The notes beneath the pieces were generated by a model that saw nothing but the letters and a program-made list of their open reading frames with translations, searched no databases and was not told the DNA's origin. Shown piece by piece: positions 36,498 to 42,785 of a stretch of DNA of 42,785 bases. Every line of letters starts with the position of its first letter. The stretch's first letter is position 1. The DNA is from Bacteroidales bacterium (GTDB lineage: Bacteria; Bacteroidota; Bacteroidia; Bacteroidales; GWA2-32-17): assembly GCA_026417155.1 (NCBI GenBank), contig JAOADU010000027.1:1-42785 (forward strand), in the 5' to 3' direction. The position numbers were made by a program, and so were the translations under genes.

Positions 36498-37170
36498 GTT
36501 TTGCTTGATTTTGTAGCAATGACTCAATAATAATTACATCTTCTGGAGTTGTTAATTTGATATTATATTTTAAGCCATTTACAAACGTAAGTTTAAAACC
36601 GGCCATTTCAACCAGCATCGAGTCGTCTGTTATTTGATTGTTATAGGGTTGTTGATATGCTTGTTCTAACCATTCTCGCTTAAACACTTGCGGTGTTTGC
36701 ACTGTAAAAATATTTGACCTATTTAACACACGACTTCCCGAGTCTGTTATTTCTCTTATTGTATCGATCGCTGGAAAAACCGGAATAGCAGATCCTTTAT
36801 CTCGTGCTGTATTAAATAAGTATTCTATAAACCGACCGTCTATCAATGGTCGCACAGAGTCGTGTACTGCAATTAATTCCTGATCGGTTAGCATGGATAA
36901 GCCATTTTTTACAGAATGATATCGAGTTTCGCCACCAACAACAATTTTACAATTTGCATTTTGTGGATATTTCATTATTAGTTCATTCCAATAATCCATA
37001 AATTGTGAAGGCAATACGAGCACAATATCAATAGAATCATCATATTTTTTAAATACTTCTAACGTATGAACCAATAACGGTTTATTATGAATAATTAAAA
37101 ATTGCTTGGGCTTTTCTAAACCCATTCTTATTCCATGACCTCCTGCAGCAATGATTACAGCTTTTTTCAT
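36490..37170 (-). CDS. ispD: 2-C-methyl-D-erythritol 4-phosphate cytidylyltransferase
   Basis: The protein is 226 aa. The ATG at 37170 overlaps the upstream lipoprotein's stop (ATGA). A TTG two codons earlier is not needed. The nucleotide-binding motif AVIIAAGGHGIRMGLEKPKQ lies at the N-terminus, followed by VLPSQFMDYW, CKIVVGGETRYHSVKNGL, LIAVHDSVRPLI, TVQTPQVFKREWL, ITDDSMLVE and NIKLTTPEDV. These are the CTP- and MEP-binding signatures of IspD, which makes CDP-ME in the non-mevalonate isoprenoid pathway. That pathway feeds undecaprenyl phosphate, the carrier used by the glycan genes here. Confidence 0.93.
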   Translation of the reverse strand: MKKAVIIAAGGHGIRMGLEKPKQFLIIHNKPLLVHTLEVFKKYDDSIDIVLVLPSQFMDYWNELIMKYPQNANCKIVVGGETRYHSVKNGLSMLTDQELIAVHDSVRPLIDGRFIEYLFNTARDKGSAIPVFPAIDTIREITDSGSRVLNRSNIFTVQTPQVFKREWLEQAYQQPYNNQITDDSMLVEMAGFKLTFVNGLKYNIKLTTPEDVIIIESLLQNQAKHV

Positions 37171-38138
37171 CGACAATTAATACAACCTTTGTTTATAGCT
37201 TTTACTTTAAACGATTGAACATGATCGAAAGTCAATGATTTGAATGTATCATTATACAAAGATAAAAAATGACCATACCAATCTCCAATAAAGTCATCTT
37301 TCGAAAAATCGTCTCTATCGTAAACCGAAAAAATTAACCGTTCTTTCTTCGAATAATGCAAAAAATCGATTGTGTCGGTATTTGTATATTTATCGGCATA
37401 TGTTGCTTCTTGAGATCGCCAATACAATTGCCCTTTGGGTTTTTCAGGCTCGAGAGGATATGTAATCATCCAATAAATATCAGGCAGTCCATCGCGAAAA
37501 CTAAAATCCATGCCACGCGGTGAAAACGACTCATCATCTTGAAGTAATATTTCTTTTGAAATTATTTGCGTATGATAAATTTTGGGTATATGTATATTCA
37601 TCATCCATCGAAACAATATTCCATCTATTGTTTTTACGGGTTCAAAATTTAAACTATCGGCTCTAGTCTTAAATCCTGCAAATAATTCTACAACTATTGG
37701 CGATTCTCCTGCTTTAATTTCATGAAATAAATAAAAAGGAACATTAAGCTCCACATTACAGGGACTGCAATTAGACAATACATTTGTTAACTGAAATTGC
37801 AACGAATTTCCAATACCAATTATTTCTTTTTTTCTTAAAAAGGTATTATTCAGTAACGGTGGGAAATGAATAATCTTAGAATTAAAATAAAATCTAACAT
37901 ACCATTCATACAATATAACGCTATCAGGAAAAGTTAAATTTTTAAAATGTCCTATATTGAATTTTAACTGTAATGAGTTATCAATGATAAAAGTTTTCAA
38001 GTTTATTTCGCTGCGACGCACCGATTCGGGTTTATAAATTAATTCCGAATTAATATGTTTCTTTTTCAATTCATTATCCCAATATTCAATGCACGAAACA
38101 AGCATTAAAGATAATATAAGCAGAAATAAAATTTTCAT
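37167..38138 (-). CDS. Lipoprotein with a C2-like motif
   Basis: This 323 aa protein starts [16 protein letters not shown], a signal peptide with a lipobox (LVSC), so Cys16 is the predicted lipid-modified residue. The middle is beta-rich and of unknown type. Near the C-terminus, about residues 268-289, [20 protein letters not shown] closely matches the calcium-binding C2 pattern D-x-D-x2-S-x-DD-x-IG. The tail ends GCINCR. A C2-like domain on a periplasmic lipoprotein suggests calcium-dependent binding, perhaps to the membrane or to a protein. It lies between ruvB and ispD with ATGA overlaps on both sides, although neither neighbour suggests a shared function. I do not recognise the whole protein. 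Confidence 0.7.
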   Translation of the reverse strand: MKILFLLILSLMLVSCIEYWDNELKKKHINSELIYKPESVRRSEINLKTFIIDNSLQLKFNIGHFKNLTFPDSVILYEWYVRFYFNSKIIHFPPLLNNTFLRKKEIIGIGNSLQFQLTNVLSNCSPCNVELNVPFYLFHEIKAGESPIVVELFAGFKTRADSLNFEPVKTIDGILFRWMMNIHIPKIYHTQIISKEILLQDDESFSPRGMDFSFRDGLPDIYWMITYPLEPEKPKGQLYWRSQEATYADKYTNTDTIDFLHYSKKERLIFSVYDRDDFSKDDFIGDWYGHFLSLYNDTFKSLTFDHVQSFKVKAINKGCINCR

Positions 38139-39163
38139 AAATCGAACAATGTTTGCTGTGAAGCATTAGGTAAAATTCCCAAATGCTTGTATGCCAAAAG
38201 AGTTGCTTCTCTACCGCGTGGAGTTCGTTGTAAGAATCCTTCTTGAATCAGAAACGGTTCGTACACATCTTCAATAGTGCCAGGATCCTCGCCTATAGCT
38301 GTAGCTATGGTATTTAAACCTACTGGACCTCCATTAAATTTCAGAATAATAGTTTTTAAAATTTTATGATCCATAGGATCGAGCCCATATTTATCAATAT
38401 TCAATGCATCGAGCGCTATCTGCGCAATTTCATTAGTAATGGTTCCATCGCCTTTTACCATGGCAAAATCGCGTACTCTACGTAAAAGAGCATTAGCAAT
38501 TCTTGGTGTTCCTCGGCTACGACGCGCAATTTCTTCAGATGCCTCTTCGCTAATTTTTGTTTGTAATAAGTATGACGAACGAAGAACAATTTTTTGCAAT
38601 ACTTCGGTTGTATAATATTCAAGGTGAAGTCGAATACCAAATCGTTCGCGAAGAGGATTCGTTAATAATCCAGATCGTGTTGTTGCTCCTATCAGAGTAA
38701 ACGGATTGAGCTTTATTTGAATGGTTCGTGCTGCTGGTCCTTTGTCGAGCATAATGTCTATGCGATAATCTTCCATCGCCGAATAAAGATATTCTTCAAC
38801 AACAGGGTTCAACCGATGAATTTCGTCAATGAATAAGACATTATGGGGTTCTAAATTCGTTAATAATCCTGCCAAATCACCAGGTTTGTCGAGAACAGGA
38901 CCCGATGTAATCTTTAGTTCTACCCCCATTTCGTTTGCTATAATATGGGCAAGCGTTGTTTTACCAAGACCCGGAGGACCATGTAATAATACATGATCGA
39001 GCGATTCCTTTCGCATTTTAGCAGCTTGAATAAATATTTTTAGGTTTTCAACAACTTTTTCCTGTCCAAAAAAATATTGAAACTCTTGTGGTCTTAATTG
39101 TTTTTCGTATTCTCTTTCACCGTTGTCTGTTGAATGGTAATGAATATTGAACGAATCGCTCAT
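38135..39163 (-). CDS. ruvB: Holliday junction ATP-dependent DNA helicase RuvB
   Basis: This 342 aa protein has normal RuvB length and motifs: [19 protein letters not shown], Walker [11 protein letters not shown] (residues 61-70), [18 protein letters not shown], Walker [11 protein letters not shown] (Asp113-Glu114), [11 protein letters not shown], sensor [24 protein letters not shown], sensor [22 protein letters not shown], and the winged-helix [16 protein letters not shown] with RTPRGREAT. With RuvA it drives branch migration in recombinational repair. No ruvA or ruvC is near. Its stop overlaps the lipoprotein start (ATGA), and a 32 nt gap separates it from the methyltransferase gene upstream. 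Confidence 0.97.
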   Translation of the reverse strand: MSDSFNIHYHSTDNGEREYEKQLRPQEFQYFFGQEKVVENLKIFIQAAKMRKESLDHVLLHGPPGLGKTTLAHIIANEMGVELKITSGPVLDKPGDLAGLLTNLEPHNVLFIDEIHRLNPVVEEYLYSAMEDYRIDIMLDKGPAARTIQIKLNPFTLIGATTRSGLLTNPLRERFGIRLHLEYYTTEVLQKIVLRSSYLLQTKISEEASEEIARRSRGTPRIANALLRRVRDFAMVKGDGTITNEIAQIALDALNIDKYGLDPMDHKILKTIILKFNGGPVGLNTIATAIGEDPGTIEDVYEPFLIQEGFLQRTPRGREATLLAYKHLGILPNASQQTLFDL

Positions 39164-39195
39164 GTTTTGCTTTTAACTATCAAAAATACAAAATA

Positions 39196-40374
39196 TTATT
39201 CTACCTGTAAAACAAATCCTTTCAGATATTCTCCTTCGGGGTGAAAAATGCTTATAGGATGATCGGGTGGCTGATGAAGCTGGTGCATTATGCGTACACT
39301 TTTTTGCTCGCTTGCTGCAGCTACAAAAATTGCTTGCCGCAAATCGTTGGCTGTTATTGCTTGCGAGCAACTAAAAGAAAATAATATCCCACCTGCATTT
39401 AACCATCGCATGGCTTTGGCATTAATTTGTTTGTATGCTCGTAATGCCGATTCTTTATGTTTCTGATGCTTGGCAAAAGCTGGGGGATCAAGAATTATTA
39501 TATCGAAATATTGTATATTGCTTCTCAAAAAATCTAGTACATCCATTTCAATGTTTCGTATATTAGATAATTTATTTAAAGAATAATTTTTTTCTGCTAT
39601 TGCCAATGCTTTGGCTGAACTGTCTACGGTAATAACTTCTTTTGCACCAGCACTAGCAGCATAAACAGAAAAAGCTCCTGTATAACCATATAAATTAGCT
39701 ACACTTTTATTCGCTGAAAATGAAGCAAGTAACTTTCTGTTTTCGCGTTGATCGATAAAAAAACCTGTCTTTTGTCCTTGAATAAAATCAACTAAAAAAT
39801 AATGATTATTTTCTTTTATTTCTAGTGGATTTTCACAAATATTGAATATAAAACCATCGTTAATGTTATGAATAAATTTAGGAGGTAGTGTCGCTTCGCT
39901 TTTATTATAAACAGCTTTAAGTTCATTTTTCAGTACCAGAATAAGTGCTTCGCATATTTCTGTTAACATTCGAAGCATACCTGCGCTGTGGCATTGAACA
40001 ACTGCCAAACCGTTGTAATAGTCAATAATAAGCCCTGGCAAGCCATCACCTTCGCCATGAACTAAACGAAACACATTGGTTTGTTTTTCTCGAAGATTAA
40101 GCCTTTTTCTATATTCCCAACAAGATGAAATACGTTTTAAAAAAAAATTTACATCAACATTCTCTTTGTAAAAAGTTAAAATTCTTATCATAATACTATC
40201 GGGCTGATAATGTCCGATAGCTAAGAATTGTCCCTTATCATCAACCACTTCAACTAACTCCCCTTCATTTAATGGTGGTATGGGCATTTGTACCGCACCC
40301 GAAAATATCCACGGGTGAAACCGTTTTATGGATACCTCTCTATTTCTTTTTATTTGTATTTGTGGTAATTTCAT
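39196..40374 (-). CDS. PUA-containing class I rRNA methyltransferase (RlmI/YccW-type)
   Basis: The protein is 392 aa from the ATG at 40374. An ATG at 40389 would add five residues, but the later start aligns better with the family beginning (MKLPQIQIKRNREVSIKRFH then PWIFSGAV). Residues 1-75 form a PUA RNA-binding domain. A middle EEHI-like part has FRLVHGEGDGLPGLIIDYYN and DFIQGQKTGFFIDQRENR. The SAM-dependent Rossmann domain follows with VANLYGYTGAFSVYAASAGA, VDSSAKALAIAEKNYSLN, the catalytic IIILDPPAFAK and FSFSCSQAITAND. RlmI methylates C5 of a cytosine in 23S rRNA. Here the conserved Cys in the SCS motif is present. It overlaps the exonuclease gene by 35 nt. Confidence 0.88.
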   Translation of the reverse strand: MKLPQIQIKRNREVSIKRFHPWIFSGAVQMPIPPLNEGELVEVVDDKGQFLAIGHYQPDSIMIRILTFYKENVDVNFFLKRISSCWEYRKRLNLREKQTNVFRLVHGEGDGLPGLIIDYYNGLAVVQCHSAGMLRMLTEICEALILVLKNELKAVYNKSEATLPPKFIHNINDGFIFNICENPLEIKENNHYFLVDFIQGQKTGFFIDQRENRKLLASFSANKSVANLYGYTGAFSVYAASAGAKEVITVDSSAKALAIAEKNYSLNKLSNIRNIEMDVLDFLRSNIQYFDIIILDPPAFAKHQKHKESALRAYKQINAKAMRWLNAGGILFSFSCSQAITANDLRQAIFVAAASEQKSVRIMHQLHQPPDHPISIFHPEGEYLKGFVLQVE

Positions 40375-40912
40375 ATACCAGTTTTTCATATATCAATAAG
40401 CAAGCATATGCATCGGTTGCAGCATAAAGCTTTTGAGCTTCCGATAATTCAACAGCACCCCAATTCGACAATTGTTGTCTTTTGCTAAGTTTTTTTTCAA
40501 GCAACAGTTCTGTTAGCTTTTTAAGGTTTATTTTTTCTATTGAAAGCTCTTTTGCTATGGTTTGAATATCTACGAATGCTTGTGGCACAAATGATGTAAT
40601 TTTTTGTAAATTACGAATATCTTGATGAATACCTGCACCAACTTTAACAATTTCTTTATTTTCAAGTATTGCAATAATTTCTTTTGCAATTGGCTTATTT
40701 CTAATTTGATATAATATCACAACCGAAGGCGTTGCCAATTGAATTAGTGATGGCAAATGGTTTACTCCTTTTTTGAATGATGGTTTTGTTTCTGTATCAA
40801 AACCAATAACCTGATGTTTATTTAGTAAAGATAATGCGTATGAAAAATTTTGTGAAGTGGCAGAGGTTACGATAATCTCGCCCTGAAATTTCAGGTATTC
40901 ATCATTTTGCAT
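40340..40912 (-). CDS. DEDDy-type 3'-5' exonuclease domain protein
   Basis: This 190 aa protein consists almost entirely of one DnaQ-like exonuclease domain. Exo I is VIGFDTETKPSFKKG (Asp39, Glu41). Exo II is VGAGIHQDIRNL. Exo III is LYAATDAYACLLIYE, with Tyr163 and Asp167 in the YxxxD spacing of the DEDDy group. No HRDC domain follows, so it is not a standard RNase D and is closer to WRN-like or KapD-like single-domain exonucleases. The substrate (RNA or DNA) is not determined. It lies between the DUF5063 gene (3 nt gap) and the rRNA methyltransferase (35 nt overlap), which hints at RNA work. Confidence 0.88.
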   Translation of the reverse strand: MQNDEYLKFQGEIIVTSATSQNFSYALSLLNKHQVIGFDTETKPSFKKGVNHLPSLIQLATPSVVILYQIRNKPIAKEIIAILENKEIVKVGAGIHQDIRNLQKITSFVPQAFVDIQTIAKELSIEKINLKKLTELLLEKKLSKRQQLSNWGAVELSEAQKLYAATDAYACLLIYEKLVYEITTNTNKKK

Positions 40913-40915
40913 AAA

Positions 40916-41518
40916 TTACTGCTTCTGCTGATTTTGTACCTTAGTAATAATCCAATTAGAACTATCGGTATCTTCCATTCGTTGAATTTTCTTTGGCGAT
41001 ATATTTTCGAATGCTTCTTTTTGCAAGTATAAAAGCTGATGTAAGGCTTGTAATGCTAATACAAGTCGCTGTCCCCAATATAATTCAAAGTTTTGCTTAC
41101 ATAAAAACAATGACGATTCCATTATATGTTCACTGCCACTTTGATAATTTATCAATGTATTTTTTGTGTCTTGATAAATATCGGCTAAAATCTCCGATAT
41201 AGGTGCAAAACTTTGTCCTTGATTTTGTACCATTGTTTCAGGAAATACACAATCCAAATCTAATTCGCCAAACAATTCTTCATACTGCTCTTTTATACGG
41301 TTATACTGATACTCGTCAACAGCTTCAATAATATCCTCTTCTTTGTTTTCGAAATCGGGCAATAATGTTGCTTTTAAGTACAATAATGGAAGTAACCGAT
41401 GAAGTATTGTTGCTACTTCGAACGCAGTTTGCTTGGTAGGAATTTCACAAAATTTTACAAATTCTTTGGCAACAGTAATAAACTCGATGGTATTTTTATG
41501 ATAAACAAGCGAATTCAT
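40916..41518 (-). CDS. DUF5063 domain protein
   Basis: This 200 aa acidic helical protein resembles the DUF5063 family. An N-terminal helix pair with FITVAKEFVKFCE is followed by VATILHRLLPLLYLKATLLP, an EEDIIEAVDEYQYNRIKEQY stretch and IMESSLFLCKQNFELYWGQR. There is no signal peptide and no membrane segment, so it is cytosolic. The function of the family is not known to me. It is 3 nt upstream of the exonuclease gene and 3 nt downstream of ridA, so all of these are probably co-transcribed from the ridA promoter. Confidence 0.75.
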   Translation of the reverse strand: MNSLVYHKNTIEFITVAKEFVKFCEIPTKQTAFEVATILHRLLPLLYLKATLLPDFENKEEDIIEAVDEYQYNRIKEQYEELFGELDLDCVFPETMVQNQGQSFAPISEILADIYQDTKNTLINYQSGSEHIMESSLFLCKQNFELYWGQRLVLALQALHQLLYLQKEAFENISPKKIQRMEDTDSSNWIITKVQNQQKQ

Positions 41519-41521
41519 TAT

Positions 41522-41899
41522 TTACTTTTTTACTGCAATCGCTTCAATTTCAACCATTGCTCCCATGGGCAATCTGACCACACCATAAGCCGCACGAGCA
41601 GGAGGACTTTGGCCAAAAAAGCGTGCATACACATCATTCATTCGTTTAAAATTATCCATATCGTCAAGTAGTACCGTGCACTTTACAACATCTTCGTATG
41701 TACAACCAGCAGCTTCTAATATGGCTCCTAAATTTTTTAACGCTTGTTCGGTTTGTTGTTCAATTCCTTCAACCAGCATGCACGTTTCGGGATTGATCCC
41801 TAACTGCCCCGAAACAAAAACAAAACCATTAGCTTCTACTGCTTGGCTATAAGGACCTATCGCCTTAGGTGCTTTTTCGCTATAAATAATTTTTTTCAT
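41522..41899 (-). CDS. ridA: RidA family reactive intermediate/imine deaminase
   Basis: The protein is 125 aa from the ATG at 41899. The longer frame to 41944 would run through the promoter. It reads KKIIYSEKAPKAIGPYSQAV, FVSGQLGINPETC, a middle QALKNLGAILEAAGCTYEDV, VKCTVLLDDMDNF and the C-terminal PARAAYGVVRLPMGAMVEIE, with the conserved Arg of the PxRxxxxV motif and the late Glu. RidA hydrolyses 2-aminoacrylate and related enamines made by PLP enzymes, protecting them from damage. It heads the minus-strand run and faces pabA/trpG across a 50 bp gap. Confidence 0.95.
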   Translation of the reverse strand: MKKIIYSEKAPKAIGPYSQAVEANGFVFVSGQLGINPETCMLVEGIEQQTEQALKNLGAILEAAGCTYEDVVKCTVLLDDMDNFKRMNDVYARFFGQSPPARAAYGVVRLPMGAMVEIEAIAVKK

Positions 41900-41915
41900 G
41901 ATTATTTTTTTTTTG

Positions 41916-41923
41916 CAAAGATA
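41916..41923 (-). promoter_or_regulatory. -7 box for ridA
   Basis: Read on the minus strand the sequence is TATCTTTG followed by C, an exact TAnnTTTG match, 16 nt before the ridA ATG. It stands 2 bp from the opposing -7 box of the next gene. Confidence 0.55.
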
Positions 41924-41925
41924 GG

Positions 41926-41933
41926 TATTTTTG
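41926..41933 (+). promoter_or_regulatory. -7 box for pabA/trpG
   Basis: TATTTTTG followed by C matches TAnnTTTG exactly and lies 16 nt before the ATG at 41950. The spacing to the start mirrors that of the divergent ridA box. A -33 TTTG at the standard distance is not visible. Confidence 0.5.
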
Positions 41934-41949
41934 CAATCAATCATTATTT

Positions 41950-42558
41950 ATGAAACATCTACCCAAAATTATTATTATCGATTGCTTCGATTCATTTACC
42001 TACAACCTTGTACATTATCTTCAACCACATGCTACAGTATTTGTACAAAGAGTAAATGAGGTAACATTAAATCATATAATGAACTATGATGCCATTGTTC
42101 TTTCGCCGGGACCAGGAAAACCATCTAATTATCCCATATTAAATCAAATTATTACAACTACTAACTTGCCCTTGCTTGGCATATGTTTAGGATTACAAGC
42201 CATTGTTGAAGCTTTTGGTGGCACACTCATAAATTTGCCGCAAGTTTGGCACGGTATCTCCCGTAAAACATTCCTCGACACTAATGAAAGCTTATTTTAT
42301 GGATTACCCTCATGCATCTTCACTGGCCGATATCATTCGTGGGTTGCTCATACAATTCCCGATTGCCTTATCACTACTGCCACCGATATAGATGGGTATG
42401 TTATGGCAATAAGTCACAAATTTAAGCCCATAAAAGCTGTACAGTTTCATCCCGAGTCGGTACTTACAGAATATGGAGAACGCATATTGCATAATTGGGT
42501 ATCTCTTTTAAGAAGAACATCTCTTATATTTTTCATATTTTATTTTACTAATATCTAG
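41950..42558 (+). CDS. Anthranilate/aminodeoxychorismate synthase glutamine amidotransferase subunit
   Basis: This 202 aa protein is a class I glutamine amidotransferase: IIIDCFDSFTYNLVHYLQ, VLSPGPGKPSNYP, the nucleophile loop LLGICLGLQAIVEAFGG (Cys in GICLG), RYHSWVAH and the catalytic VQFHPESVLTEYGERILHNW. It passes ammonia to chorismate in folate (PabA) or tryptophan (TrpG) synthesis. No pabB/trpE neighbour is present to decide which, and a stand-alone copy often serves folate. It ends with an unusual hydrophobic tail of about 17 residues after ILHNWV (LLRRTSLIFFIFYFTNI). The upstream -7 box suggests independent transcription. Confidence 0.88.
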   Translation: MKHLPKIIIIDCFDSFTYNLVHYLQPHATVFVQRVNEVTLNHIMNYDAIVLSPGPGKPSNYPILNQIITTTNLPLLGICLGLQAIVEAFGGTLINLPQVWHGISRKTFLDTNESLFYGLPSCIFTGRYHSWVAHTIPDCLITTATDIDGYVMAISHKFKPIKAVQFHPESVLTEYGERILHNWVSLLRRTSLIFFIFYFTNI

Positions 42559-42565
42559 TTATAAT

Positions 42566-42587
42566 TTTAACTTTTTAAAAAGTTAAA
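42566..42587. repeat. 22-bp perfect palindrome downstream of pabA/trpG
   Basis: TTTAACTTTTTAAAAAGTTAAA is a perfect 22-bp inverted repeat with no loop, 7 nt after the pabA/trpG stop, followed by TTTTATTAATC. It could be a weak AT-rich terminator or an operator for the next gene. Its AT content makes a stable RNA hairpin doubtful. Confidence 0.4.
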
Positions 42588-42634
42588 TTTTATTAATCTT
42601 ATTTATACTTAATCTAATTTATAATTGTGTTTAT

Positions 42635-42642
42635 TATCTTTG
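42635..42642 (+). promoter_or_regulatory. -7 box for the last gene
   Basis: TATCTTTG followed by C matches TAnnTTTG exactly and is the same box as that of ridA. Transcription should start about 4-7 nt downstream, close to the first ATG at 42655. Confidence 0.5.
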
Positions 42643-42654
42643 CAAAAAAAAGTT

Positions 42655-42785
42655 ATGTTAAACATTTTAATACTTATAGCTATGATGACAACCATGGAAA
42701 ACAATTTAATTACTAATGAAAAAAGTGCAGCTATGGATTCAAAAATCAAAGAACTTCAGCAAAAATATCCGTTCGAATTGCCTAC
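42655..42785 (+). CDS. Partial gene, possibly iron/manganese superoxide dismutase (N-terminal end only)
   Basis: An open frame runs from ATG 42655 to the window end (43 codons). Because the -7 box predicts a start site about 6-9 nt before this ATG, one of the later ATGs (42682, 42685 or 42694) may be the real start. From 42694 the product reads MENNLITNEKSAAMDSKIKE, then LQQKYPFELP. Fe/Mn superoxide dismutases typically begin with a short segment ending FELPxLPYxxxALEP, so the last visible residues suggest that family. The evidence is only a few residues and the call is a guess. The short hydrophobic start (LNILILIAMM) could also be read as a poor signal peptide. Confidence 0.35.
   Translation, partial: MLNILILIAMMTTMENNLITNEKSAAMDSKIKELQQKYPFELP

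Overview
The window comes from an AT-rich member of the Bacteroidota. The evidence is four proteins with type IX secretion system (T9SS) sorting domains (two type A, two type B), a PorP/SprF-family protein, TAnnTTTG-type -7 promoter boxes, and paired M16 peptidases. I see no marker that fixes the genus. There are no insertion sequences, phage genes or CRISPR arrays, and no intergenic gap exceeds 300 bases.

Region 1 (1-14831, + strand) is a tightly packed exopolysaccharide or O-antigen-type operon of eleven genes, mostly overlapping or nearly touching. In order it encodes an AsnB-type amidotransferase, a CapA-like metallophosphatase-fold protein, an ATP-grasp protein, a Wzy/ligase-type membrane protein, two GT4 glycosyltransferases, a secreted seven-repeat beta-propeller protein with a probable T9SS sorting domain, a two-domain oxidoreductase, an alpha/alpha-toroid protein, a WecG/TagA-type glycosyltransferase and UDP-GlcNAc 2-epimerase. 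The last two suggest a ManNAc-containing glycan. AsnB and the ATP-grasp protein suggest that the glycan carries amide or amino-acid decorations.

Region 2 (14863-30454) is devoted to the cell surface. A minus-strand operon carries an ECF sigma factor, a membrane-anchored protein with a duplicated cytosolic motif and a beta-barrel-like C-terminus (candidate anti-sigma/sensor), and a T9SS type A PKD protein, all joined by ATGA overlaps. It diverges from a plus-strand operon encoding a giant SprB-repeat type B T9SS substrate, a PorP/SprF protein, and a TPR-PD40-OmpA protein resembling PorE. A second type B substrate lies convergently, followed by an M16 peptidase pair and a small exported protein.

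Region 3 (30559-42785) is mostly housekeeping. It holds gcvP with its own terminator, an unknown gene, tRNA-Pro(CGG), then a long minus-strand run: a GT39 membrane glycosyltransferase, ispD, a lipoprotein with a C2-like motif, ruvB, an RlmI-type methyltransferase, a DEDDy exonuclease, a DUF5063 protein and ridA. A compact divergent promoter separates ridA from a pabA/trpG amidotransferase gene. The window ends inside a gene that may encode a superoxide dismutase.
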